From NCBI GenBank assembly GCA_015662785.1, contig DQTM01000045.1:1-6244 (forward strand): DNA of 6,244 nt. The letters run 5' to 3'. Both the position numbers and the translations under genes were made by a program. The notes beneath the pieces were generated by a model, which saw only the letters and a program-made list of their open reading frames with translations, did not search any database and was not told the origin of the DNA. This document shows positions 1 to 4,994 of this stretch, in pieces (the stretch's first letter is position 1; the number at the start of each line of letters is the position of its first letter). The DNA is from Sulfurospirillum arcachonense (lineage in GTDB: Bacteria; Campylobacterota; Campylobacteria; Campylobacterales; Sulfurospirillaceae).

Positions 1-163
1 AAGAGAGTGGGGGTTTTCCTAGTAGCTCTTTTTCGCTAAAACCAGTTACTTTTATAAAAGATGGATTTGCATAGGTGATTCTGCCTTTGATATCCGTTTT
101 AGAGACTAAAAAGTCATCTGGTTGGATATTGGTTTCCCTATTAGTAGGTGATGGTTTTGTCAT
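1..163 (-). CDS. PAS-domain sensor protein, N-terminal fragment (Aer-like)
   Basis: This is the 5' end of a gene that leaves the window on the left; 54 complete codons are visible. The translation begins MTKPSPTNRETNIQPDD and continues with a typical PAS opening: FLVSKTDIKGRITYANPSF at about residues 18-36, then a VTGFSEKELLGK stretch. The pattern of sensing 'what was a moment ago' (LVSKTD.KGRITYAN..F...GFSE.EL.GK) is characteristic of the PAS domain of Aer-type aerotaxis receptors and related PAS-containing chemotaxis or signalling proteins, which bind FAD or haem and report redox state. The start is supported by a strong GGAGG Shine-Dalgarno (170-174) six bases before ATG. The effector domain (methyl-accepting, kinase or GGDEF) lies outside the window, so the output cannot be told. 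It diverges from moaA; no functional link is evident. Family assignment is strong, the specific role is inference. Confidence 0.82.
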   Translation of the reverse strand, partial: MTKPSPTNRETNIQPDDFLVSKTDIKGRITYANPSFIKVTGFSEKELLGKPPLS

Positions 164-188
164 GATTAACCTCCATAATGTAACAATA

Positions 189-201
189 ATTCTATATTCT
201 A
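189..201 (-). promoter_or_regulatory. Possible promoter of the PAS gene
   Basis: Read on the minus strand, two tandem TAGAAT hexamers (196-201 and 189-194) each differ by one base from the TATAAT -10 consensus. Initiation from the second would give a leader of about 19 nt containing the GGAGG ribosome binding site. There is no recognisable -35 box, which is usual for Campylobacterota. Weak call. Confidence 0.3.
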
Positions 202-234
202 ACCTAATGAGTTTTATATTTACTTTAAAGTTGC

Positions 235-240
235 TATAAT
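235..240 (+). promoter_or_regulatory. moaA promoter, extended -10
   Basis: A perfect TATAAT preceded by TGC (an extended -10, TGnTATAAT) lies 29 bp before the moaA start. Transcription would begin near 247 and leave a leader of about 23 nt carrying AGGGA (259-263), six bases before the GTG start. No TTGACA-like -35 is present at the usual distance; the upstream DNA is T-rich instead, as in Campylobacter-type housekeeping promoters. Confidence 0.65.
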
Positions 241-269
241 ACCGGAAGATTTATATATAGGGATTTAAT

Positions 270-1238
270 GTGTTAACAGATGGATATGGAAGAAAAGTAA
301 ACTACCTAAGAGTTTCAGTAACAGAAAGATGTAACTTTAGATGTCAGTATTGTATGCCAGAGAAGCCATTTTCATGGGTTCCAAAAGAGAACTTACTGAG
401 TTTTGAAGAACTTTTTCTGTTTATAAAAGTGGGTATTGATGAGGGAATAGATAAGATACGTATCACTGGTGGTGAACCACTTTTGAGAAACGGTCTTAGT
501 GGTTTTATTAAGATGATAAATGACTATAAAAGTGGACTAGATATTGCCTTGACAACTAACGGTTATCTTCTCGCAGGTGTGGCACAAGAGCTAAAAGATG
601 CGGGACTAAAACGTATCAATGTTTCACTCGATACCCTAAAAGATGACGTAGCAGCTAAGATATCTGGAAAAGATGTTTTAAAAAAAGTAAAAGAGGGCAT
701 CGCTAAAGCACAAGAAGTAGGTCTTGGTGTGAAGATAAATAACGTCCCACTTAAAGGCATAAATGCTGACGAGATGATTGAAGTTTTGGAGTATTGTAAA
801 GAGAGAAATATGTCTATAAGATTTATAGAGTATATGGAAAACAAACATGCGGTAGATAAACTAGAAGGTATGAGTGAAGATGAAGTAAAAGCAAAAATTG
901 CAACAAAGTACAAGTTTACCGAGGTGAAAAGAGAAGCTTCAAGCCCATCAAAAATGTACGAATTTGAAGATGGATATAGATTTGGTATCATCAATCCTCA
1001 TGCACATGATTTTTGTGAAGATTGTAACCGTATACGTTTGACTGCTGAAGGTGTTCTTATCCCTTGTTTGTATTTTGAAGAAGCATTGAGCATAAAAAAA
1101 GCTGTTCAAGCTGGTGATGTAGCAGGTGCTGCTGAAGTTTTAAAAGAAGTTTTAAGAAACAAACCAGAGAAAAACAAGTGGAGTGGTGATGAAGAGAACG
1201 AAACTTCAAGTAGAGCTTTTTATGAGACTGGTGGATAA
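270..1238 (+). CDS. moaA: GTP 3',8-cyclase MoaA (molybdenum cofactor step 1)
   Basis: MoaA is a radical-SAM enzyme that converts GTP to 3',8-cyclo-7,8-dihydro-GTP, the committed step of molybdopterin synthesis in the cytoplasm. The N-terminal radical-SAM cluster is clear: RCNFRCQYCMP with C21, C25 and C28. The SAM-binding ITGGEPLLR follows at residues 65-73. The second [4Fe-4S] site, which binds GTP, is C249-x2-C252-x13-C266, followed by RIRLTAEG-type sequence. The protein ends in the Gly-Gly pair that is functionally important in MoaA. At 322 residues it has the usual length. The start is GTG with AGGGA six bases upstream; the ATG at 268 is out of frame and stops after two codons. The cytochrome gene begins 21 nt after the stop with no terminator between, so cotranscription is likely. 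moeA-like at 1564-2628 belongs to the same pathway but is on the other strand. Confidence 0.97.
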   Translation: MLTDGYGRKVNYLRVSVTERCNFRCQYCMPEKPFSWVPKENLLSFEELFLFIKVGIDEGIDKIRITGGEPLLRNGLSGFIKMINDYKSGLDIALTTNGYLLAGVAQELKDAGLKRINVSLDTLKDDVAAKISGKDVLKKVKEGIAKAQEVGLGVKINNVPLKGINADEMIEVLEYCKERNMSIRFIEYMENKHAVDKLEGMSEDEVKAKIATKYKFTEVKREASSPSKMYEFEDGYRFGIINPHAHDFCEDCNRIRLTAEGVLIPCLYFEEALSIKKAVQAGDVAGAAEVLKEVLRNKPEKNKWSGDEENETSSRAFYETGG

Positions 1239-1259
1239 TTTTAAATAGAAAGGTAAAAG

Positions 1260-1574
1260 ATGAGAATTTTGTTGGTTTTGATGATGACAAGTATGTTTTT
1301 TATGACAAATGGTTTTGCCGCAAAAGATGGAAAAACATTATATAAAAAGTGTAGAGGTTGTCATGGTATAGATGGTAAACATATTCCTTTTGAGCAGAGA
1401 AACGGAATCTTGGCAGGAAGAGATAAAGTTGAGCTAGAACTCATCATAAAAGCAATATATGATGGCAACTACAAAGAGAGCAAACTAAATAAAATTATGC
1501 AAAAAGTTATAACGAAATTTAGCCCAGAAGAAATATCAATAGTCGCTGAGTATATAAGCAGGTTTAAAAACTAA
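1260..1574 (+). CDS. Small periplasmic c-type cytochrome (class I)
   Basis: The product is a 104-residue exported monohaem cytochrome. An N-terminal signal peptide of about 20 residues (hydrophobic LLVLMMTSMFFM core, probable cleavage after FA or FAA near residues 19-21) leads into the haem-binding motif CRGCH (C31, C34, H35). M80 in KIMQKVI is the likely sixth haem ligand, followed by the FSPEEISIVAEYISRF helix typical of class I cytochromes c. There is no lipobox cysteine near the signal peptide, so it should be soluble in the periplasm. It presumably shuttles electrons; the partner is not shown by the sequence. The ribosome binding site GAAAGG (1248-1253) is six bases from ATG. Its last 11 nt overlap the 3' end of the convergent moeA-like gene. 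A similar small haem protein near moaA is, from memory, present in C. jejuni. Confidence 0.92.
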   Translation: MRILLVLMMTSMFFMTNGFAAKDGKTLYKKCRGCHGIDGKHIPFEQRNGILAGRDKVELELIIKAIYDGNYKESKLNKIMQKVITKFSPEEISIVAEYISRFKN

Positions 1575-2628
1575 AAAAGTCTATAAAATCACCATCTTTT
1601 ATGGTGGTTTTGTCTTTTATGAGTGCATATCCATTGCATTTTGCAAGAACATTTAACATTCCTGCTCCAAAAGTTGGTGCACTTTTAAAACTATTCCCGT
1701 CAAAAAAACCAGGCACAGCACTTGTACAATTTTCTCTACATGTAAACTCTTTTTCATTCAAAATATGAAGAGATTTTTTTTTGCCTATAGATTCATTTTT
1801 TATAATTTTTATTGCAGGGACTCCAAGAAGTTCAAAACCAAGCAAAGATGATAGTGGAAGTCCTGTGAGATGAAGCACAGGAGTATCTTCGTAAACAGTA
1901 AAAGCAGTTGGACTAGCAGGGGCAATTTGAACTTTATGAAAAAGTATATTAAACTCATCTTCATAAATAACTTGGCTCATAGCATCGTGACGACTCATAG
2001 CTCCAGTTGTAATTATAAAATCACTCTGTTTTTTTAGCTCTGTTAGATGTTCTTTTATAGCTTGTTTATCATTTTTTACTTGCCAAACTTTTCCTACTTT
2101 TGCTCCAACTTCTAGTATCCTTGCACCAAGTGAGAGGGCATTAGAGTTGTAAACTTCACCTTTTTTTATATCTTTTTGTACAGGACAGAGGTTATCACCA
2201 ATACTGAGGATACTAATTTTTGGTTTTTTAAAGACTTTTAATTTTTTTATACCTTGGCTTGCAAGAGAAGTGATACCATAAGCTGTTACAAGCTCACCAC
2301 GACTTAGAAGAAGTTCGTCTTTTTGTATATCTTCACCAGCCTCTTTAATGTTGTACATGTAAGGAGGATTTGTTAAGCTCTCTTCATAAGGAACTACGGC
2401 TTTAGTTCCACTTTTTAAGATGTCGCCAGTAGAGACTTCATAACTCTCATCTTCTAAAAATGCAAAACCATCTTTAAGAGCAATTGGGTGAGTAGGCAAA
2501 GAAGTTGTTGCGTATATGCTCTTAGCACATATATGTTTTACAGAGTCCAAAAGTGCCATTTCTTTTGTGTGTGAAACTACAGAAAGTTTGTTTGAGAGAA
2601 TATTTAGTGCTTCTTCATAATTAATCAT
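1564..2628 (-). CDS. moeA: MoeA-family molybdopterin molybdenumtransferase-like protein, divergent
   Basis: MoeA inserts molybdate into adenylylated molybdopterin, the last step of Mo cofactor synthesis. The fold is recognisable throughout: an N-terminal EEALNIL helix, KEAGEDI at 95-101, a SLASQGI..LKVFKKPKISILSIGDN segment at 121-146 (the domain III entry, usually ..STGDEL), GEVYNSN at 157-163, and a C-terminal AGMLNVLAKCNGYALI near 322-337. However, several signature residues are altered. DNSAMDG is PIALKDG (48-54), GGxSxGxxD is GAMSRHDAM (209-217), and GLPGNPVS is GLPLSSLL (256-263). At 354 residues it is shorter than the usual 400 or so. It may be a lineage-specific or accessory MoeA paralogue, so catalytic activity is uncertain. 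An in-frame stop three codons upstream fixes the ATG start as the earliest possible, and no Shine-Dalgarno precedes it. Confidence 0.85.
   Translation of the reverse strand: MINYEEALNILSNKLSVVSHTKEMALLDSVKHICAKSIYATTSLPTHPIALKDGFAFLEDESYEVSTGDILKSGTKAVVPYEESLTNPPYMYNIKEAGEDIQKDELLLSRGELVTAYGITSLASQGIKKLKVFKKPKISILSIGDNLCPVQKDIKKGEVYNSNALSLGARILEVGAKVGKVWQVKNDKQAIKEHLTELKKQSDFIITTGAMSRHDAMSQVIYEDEFNILFHKVQIAPASPTAFTVYEDTPVLHLTGLPLSSLLGFELLGVPAIKIIKNESIGKKKSLHILNEKEFTCRENCTSAVPGFFDGNSFKSAPTFGAGMLNVLAKCNGYALIKDKTTIKDGDFIDFFSF
1585..1618 (+). terminator. Intrinsic terminator for moaA-cytochrome transcript
   Basis: The arms AAAATCACCAT (1585-1595) and ATGGTGGTTTT (1601-1611) pair over 11 bp in RNA with one U-G wobble and a CTTTT loop. 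They are followed by GTCTTTT, giving a U-rich tail on the plus strand. It lies 11 bp after the cytochrome stop, entirely within the coding 3' end of the convergent moeA-like gene. In the minus-strand RNA the wobble becomes an A-C mismatch and the hairpin lies within the moeA-like coding region, so it seems built to stop plus-strand transcription. Confidence 0.65.
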
Positions 2629-2629
2629 G

Positions 2630-2639
2630 TATAATTATA
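2630..2639. promoter_or_regulatory. Symmetric bidirectional -10 element between moeA-like and membrane gene
   Basis: The palindrome TATAATTATA places a perfect TATAAT on each strand: 2630-2635 reading right and 2634-2639 reading left. Rightward initiation near 2642 gives a leader of about 21 nt with AAGG (2652-2655) seven bases before the membrane gene ATG. Leftward, only five bases separate the -10 from the moeA-like ATG, so that transcript would be leaderless or nearly so. RNA polymerase could occupy only one orientation at a time. Confidence 0.6.
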
Positions 2640-2662
2640 TCTAAATTTTATAAGGTTGATTA

Positions 2663-3046
2663 ATGGAAGAGTTAGTAACGACGGCAATTAAGTACCACCA
2701 ATATTTTATAGGAGCTATGTTAATAATAGCTTTGATAAATCTATATTTTATCTTTACATGTAAAGAGTTTTCAAAAAAAGTAAAAAAAGTAAATCCAGTT
2801 TACTATGCAATGCTTGCTTCTGTAGCATTTACTGGTATTCTAGTTTTAGGCATAAATAGTTTTCATATGACACATGCAGTTTATTTGATGCTGGTAGTTT
2901 TTTTAGTGATATTTGTTATGAGTATGAAACTCTTTAAAAAGTATAAATATGGCTCACCAGATGAGTACAGAGCATTTGCAAAGAAAAAGTATATTTTGGA
3001 CATTGTTTTGATAGTTGCAACCATGGGTTTGGTGTATGCAATTTAA
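2663..3046 (+). CDS. Conserved small integral membrane protein, four TM helices
   Basis: I do not recognise a named family. The 127-residue product has four predicted membrane-spanning segments at about 15-32, 47-64, 70-88 and 110-127. A Lys-rich loop (KEFSKKVKKVN, 34-44) separates the first two, and a basic stretch (KLFKKYKYGSPDEYRAFAKKK, split around residues 89-109) separates the last two. The positive loops suggest both of these lie in the cytoplasm. H68 and H71 in SFHMTHAVY are the only histidines inside the hydrophobic half and could be metal or haem ligands, but that is speculation. AAGG lies seven bases before ATG. Its 3' end overlaps rsmE by 11 nt, so translation is probably coupled. 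A membrane protein in the same position next to rsmE occurs, from memory, in Campylobacter. Confidence 0.85.
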   Translation: MEELVTTAIKYHQYFIGAMLIIALINLYFIFTCKEFSKKVKKVNPVYYAMLASVAFTGILVLGINSFHMTHAVYLMLVVFLVIFVMSMKLFKKYKYGSPDEYRAFAKKKYILDIVLIVATMGLVYAI

Positions 3047-3069
3047 CTTTTGTGAGTCATCTGGTGAGC
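2952..3069. repeat. 13-bp perfect inverted repeat spanning the rsmE start
   Basis: GCTCACCAGATGA (2952-2964) and TCATCTGGTGAGC (3057-3069) are exact reverse complements, 92 nt apart. The first lies in the membrane protein gene and the second in codons 8-12 of rsmE. The rsmE start codon (3036) falls in the loop, so a long-range RNA stem could affect rsmE translation or its coupling to the upstream gene. Confidence 0.5.
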
Positions 3070-3704
3070 AAAATTTATCTTTACATGTAAAGGAATATTC
3101 TCATATATTTAAAGTCCGTAGGATTGCAGTTGGTGCAGAACTAGACTTTTCAAACTTAAGTGATGGCAAGATTTATACTTACCAAATAGATGACATAAAC
3201 AAAAAAGAGGCAAATCTAACTCTTATCAAAACAGAAGAGGCAAAAAAAGTATCTACATGTAGAGTTCATGTTGGCTGGTGTGTAGTAGATACAAAGATCG
3301 TTGAAAAGCACATAGCGATGCTTAGTGAAATGGGTGTTGAAAAAATAACTTTTGTATATGCTGATTTTTCACAGAAAAATTACAAAGTAGATGAAAAGCG
3401 TTTGAAACGTATTTTGATAAACTCTTGTGAACAATCTGGACGTGCAACTTTGATTGAGATAGAAGTTTTAAATAGTGTTGAAGAGTATTTAAAAACTTAC
3501 CCAAAAAGTATAATTATAGATTTTAGTGAAAATTATTTAGAGGGTAGTGAAAAAATAGAGAGCTTTTTAGTAGGACCAGAAGGTGGATTTAGTCAAGAAG
3601 AGAGAGATTTGTTTACATGTAGAGAGATCTTTGGTCTAAAAAGCCCAAATATTTTACGAAGTGAAACAGTAGTTGTGGGAGTTTGCGCCAAATTGGCTAT
3701 GTAG
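3036..3704 (+). CDS. rsmE: 16S rRNA (uracil-1498-N3)-methyltransferase RsmE
   Basis: RsmE is a SPOUT-class, SAM-dependent enzyme that methylates N3 of U1498 in 16S rRNA within the assembled 30S subunit. The N-terminal PUA-like region shows the usual HIFKVRR element. The catalytic half carries EQSGR (132-136), the knot loop GPEGGFSQEE (180-189) and LRSETVVVGVCAKLAM at the C-terminus (207-222), all family signatures. I start it at the ATG at 3036 rather than the in-frame ATG at 3015. Family members open directly with a short MQF-type strand, and the seven extra residues MQPWVWC would lie inside the upstream gene. This gives 222 residues and an 11-nt overlap with the membrane gene. The local Shine-Dalgarno is poor (only G-rich GGGTTTGG), so translational coupling is likely. 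Three of the eight TACATGTA palindromes are in this gene. Confidence 0.93.
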   Translation: MQFNFCESSGEQNLSLHVKEYSHIFKVRRIAVGAELDFSNLSDGKIYTYQIDDINKKEANLTLIKTEEAKKVSTCRVHVGWCVVDTKIVEKHIAMLSEMGVEKITFVYADFSQKNYKVDEKRLKRILINSCEQSGRATLIEIEVLNSVEEYLKTYPKSIIIDFSENYLEGSEKIESFLVGPEGGFSQEERDLFTCREIFGLKSPNILRSETVVVGVCAKLAM

Positions 3705-3733
3705 GTTTAATCATTTTTAAAGTCTACTTCAGC

Positions 3734-3739
3734 TATAAT
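3734..3739 (+). promoter_or_regulatory. Possible distal promoter of rpmE
   Basis: A perfect TATAAT stands 30 bp after the rsmE stop. Initiation near 3746 would produce a leader of about 100 nt for rpmE that contains both hairpins of the gap. The upstream DNA is T-rich, with no -35 box. Confidence 0.4.
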
Positions 3740-3762
3740 CCCAATTCCCCTCCCCCTATATA

Positions 3763-3790
3763 GCAGTGGACTCTGATGAGTCTACTGTCT
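3763..3790 (+). terminator. Hairpin after rsmE, likely terminator or attenuator
   Basis: The arms GCAGTGGACTC (3763-3773) and GAGTCTACTGT (3778-3788) form an 11-bp stem in RNA with two G-U wobbles and a TGAT loop. The run TCTTTTAT follows directly, giving a moderate U-rich tail. It could end the rsmE transcript, or, if the promoter at 3734 is used, act as an attenuator ahead of rpmE. Confidence 0.5.
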
Positions 3791-3823
3791 TTTATGTGTG
3801 CGGGGTAAGGGCACATAGCCCTT

Positions 3824-3829
3824 TATAAT
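3824..3829 (+). promoter_or_regulatory. Possible proximal promoter of rpmE
   Basis: A second perfect TATAAT directly follows the hairpin at 3807-3823. Initiation near 3836 would give an almost minimal leader of about 13 nt, with AGGA (3838-3841) seven bases before the rpmE ATG. Which of the two -10 elements is used cannot be told from the sequence. Confidence 0.4.
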
Positions 3830-3848
3830 AAATTTTTAGGAAAATGAA

Positions 3849-4049
3849 ATGAAAAAAGATATACATCCAGAGTACGTTGAGTGTAAAGTTAGTTGTGCTT
3901 GTGGCAATAGTTTTGAAACTATGTCAAACAAAGCAGAGATGAGAATAGATATTTGTAGTGAGTGCCACCCATTCTTTACAGGTTCTGAGAAGATTCTTGA
4001 TGCTGCAGGTAGAGTTGAGAAGTTTAATAAAAAGTATAACTTAAAATAG
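3849..4049 (+). CDS. rpmE: 50S ribosomal protein L31 (zinc-binding type)
   Basis: L31 binds the 50S central protuberance and helps bridge it to the 30S head. The 66-residue product opens with MKKDIHPEY and contains CHPFFTGSEKI and GRVEKFNKKYN, all hallmark L31 sequence. Zinc ligands are C16, C18, C36 and C39, so this is the zinc-containing C+ form rather than the zinc-free paralogue induced under zinc starvation. C12 is an extra cysteine outside the usual ligand set. AGGA (3838-3841) is seven bases before ATG. An overlapping ATG AAA TGA at 3844 is too close to the Shine-Dalgarno to matter. rsmI follows after 15 nt. The neighbours rsmE, rsmI and the TrmH-family gene all modify rRNA, so the cluster has a ribosome-assembly theme. 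Confidence 0.97.
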   Translation: MKKDIHPEYVECKVSCACGNSFETMSNKAEMRIDICSECHPFFTGSEKILDAAGRVEKFNKKYNLK

Positions 4050-4064
4050 CCCTAAAGTACCATA

Positions 4065-4877
4065 TTGGTTTACTTTATTCCTACCCCGATAGGAAACCTT
4101 GATGATGTCTCACAAAGAAGTTTGAAACTTCTTTGTGAATGTCATACTCTTTTTTGTGAAGATACAAGAGTCACAAAAAGACTTCTTTCGCTTCTTAGCG
4201 AAAAACACAATTTAACTTTCAGTATAGATAACTTTATATCACTTCACTCACACAATGAAAAATATGTTTTAGACAATATAGATATGTCTGTTTTTGATGA
4301 AACAGTGGCATATTTAAGTGATGCTGGTATGCCTTGTGTTAGTGATCCAGGGAGTTATTTTGTACAGTTTTGTCAAGAAAAAAACCTACCTTACGAAGTT
4401 CTACCCGGAGCAAATGCAGCTCTTTTAGCCTACGCAAGTAGTGGTTTTTTAAATCCTAGATTTACTTTTTATGGTTTTTTACCACACAAAGGTAAAGAGA
4501 GAGATACAGGATTAGAGTTTATAAAAAACTCACCTATTCCAACTATTGTTTATGAATCTCCCCACCGAATCGAGAAACTCTCATCTGAGCTAGCAACACT
4601 TTTACCTGAGCGAAAAGCTATTTTTATTAAAGAAGCAACGAAAAAATTTGAACGAAAATTTGTTTCAACTTGTGCAGATATAAACGAACAGTTAAAAGAC
4701 GCAAATCTAAAAGGTGAGTGGGTTATTGTTATTGATAGTGAGTCTACATGTAAAGGTGATGCTATCACTAAAGATGACATACTAGAGCTAAATCTCCCTC
4801 CAAAACAAAAAGCTAAGCTATTAGCTAAAGTCACTGGAGAGAGTGTAAAAGAGTGGTACTCAAAACTCTCTACGTAA
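4065..4877 (+). CDS. rsmI: 16S rRNA (cytidine-1402-2'-O)-methyltransferase RsmI
   Basis: RsmI is a tetrapyrrole-methylase-fold, SAM-dependent enzyme that 2'-O-methylates C1402 in the 30S decoding centre, next to the RsmH-modified position. Family motifs appear in order: TPIGNLDDVSQRSL (7-20), CEDTRVTKRLL, SLHSHNE, YLSDAGMPCVSDPG (83-96), PGANAALLAYASSG, GFLPHKGKER, YESPHRI (163-169), KEATKKFER and a final GEWVIVI. The family usually has PGPSA where this protein has PGANA. At 270 residues the length is normal. The start is TTG: an in-frame stop at 4053-4055 excludes anything much further upstream, and the PTPIGNL motif must be included. Only a weak AAAG (4054-4057) precedes it, so expression probably depends on coupling to rpmE, which stops 15 nt before. 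A perfect 29-bp inverted repeat lies at codons 16-25. Confidence 0.94.
   Translation: MVYFIPTPIGNLDDVSQRSLKLLCECHTLFCEDTRVTKRLLSLLSEKHNLTFSIDNFISLHSHNEKYVLDNIDMSVFDETVAYLSDAGMPCVSDPGSYFVQFCQEKNLPYEVLPGANAALLAYASSGFLNPRFTFYGFLPHKGKERDTGLEFIKNSPIPTIVYESPHRIEKLSSELATLLPERKAIFIKEATKKFERKFVSTCADINEQLKDANLKGEWVIVIDSESTCKGDAITKDDILELNLPPKQKAKLLAKVTGESVKEWYSKLST
4110..4138. repeat. Perfect 29-bp inverted repeat inside rsmI
   Basis: The arms TCACAAAGAAGTTT (4110-4123) and AAACTTCTTTGTGA (4125-4138) are exact reverse complements around one central G. It encodes SQRSLKLLCE near the start of RsmI. Two further inverted repeats follow: TTTTTGTGA / TCACAAAAA (4151-4159 and 4171-4179) and TTTCGCT / AGCGAAA (4186-4192 and 4197-4203). 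The TCACAAA and TTTGTGA arms can also pair across hairpins. Confidence 0.8.
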
Positions 4878-4916
4878 GATATCATCTAACATTATCTCTT
4901 TATTTGAAGAGTTCAT
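4860..4916 (-). CDS. Putative 18-codon small ORF antisense to rsmI 3' end
   Basis: The peptide MNSSNKEIMLDDILRREF is not one I recognise. Support comes from its signals rather than its sequence. A near-ideal Shine-Dalgarno AAAGGAG (4922-4928) lies five bases before ATG, and a perfect TATAAT (4947-4952, minus strand) would give a leader of about 24 nt. The last 18 nt are antisense to the final rsmI codons. Residues 6-18 could form a short charged helix. It could be a genuine small protein, a leader peptide, or the 5' remnant of a longer gene lost when rsmI came to lie here. No terminator is evident downstream. Existence as an expressed ORF is inference. Confidence 0.4.
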   Translation of the reverse strand: MNSSNKEIMLDDILRREF

Positions 4917-4946
4917 AAACGCTCCTTTAGGTTTTGTTTGTAGTTT

Positions 4947-4952
4947 ATTATA
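4947..4952 (-). promoter_or_regulatory. Minus-strand -10 element upstream of the small ORF
   Basis: A perfect TATAAT on the minus strand, with initiation expected near 4940. The resulting RNA would run antisense into rsmI, either to express the 18-codon ORF or as an antisense transcript. Upstream DNA is A/T-rich without a -35 box. Confidence 0.45.
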
Positions 4953-4994
4953 GTTTTGCATTTATTAAAATATACTTTTTTAAGCCTTTTTTGG

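Larger units (their letters stand above)
3746..3848 (+). promoter_or_regulatory. Structured leader of rpmE, possible L31 autoregulatory element
   Basis: This gap holds unusual GC-rich and self-complementary sequence for so AT-rich a genome. A C-tract (3747-3756) can pair with GGGG (3802-3805), closing over the strong hairpin at 3763-3788. A second hairpin, AAGGGC / GCCCTT with loop ACATA (3807-3823), competes for the same G residues. The strand AGTGGACT (3765-3772) can also pair upstream with AGTCTACT (3721-3728) instead of the identical downstream copy (3779-3786). Alternative pairings before a ribosomal protein gene suggest attenuation or autoregulation. Autogenous control of rpmE by L31 is known in E. 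coli; its existence here is inference. Confidence 0.4.

Noticed and set aside
563..994. Long minus-strand frame inside moaA
   Set aside because: It is a shadow of moaA, with Ser/Phe/Ile-rich composition, no Shine-Dalgarno and no recognisable family. The same holds for minus-strand frames at 1057-1290, 3322-3504, 4550-4885 and 5215-5472.
2772..2792. Tandem A-rich AAAAAAGTA units in the membrane gene
   Set aside because: Encodes an ordinary Lys-rich cytoplasmic loop in an AT-rich genome. Slippage is possible, but there is no sign of phase variation.
3015..3035. Upstream ATG that would extend RsmE by seven residues
   Set aside because: MQPWVWC has no counterpart in RsmE proteins, lies fully within the membrane gene and has no ribosome binding site; the ATG at 3036 fits the family.
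3773..3780. CTGATGAG resembles the core of a hammerhead ribozyme
   Set aside because: No GAAA core strand or third stem occurs at a workable distance. The bases are better explained as the loop and arm of the 3763-3788 hairpin.
3844..3852. Two-codon ORF ATG AAA TGA overlapping the rpmE start
   Set aside because: It is only two bases from the Shine-Dalgarno, too close for initiation, and likely chance in an A-rich start region.
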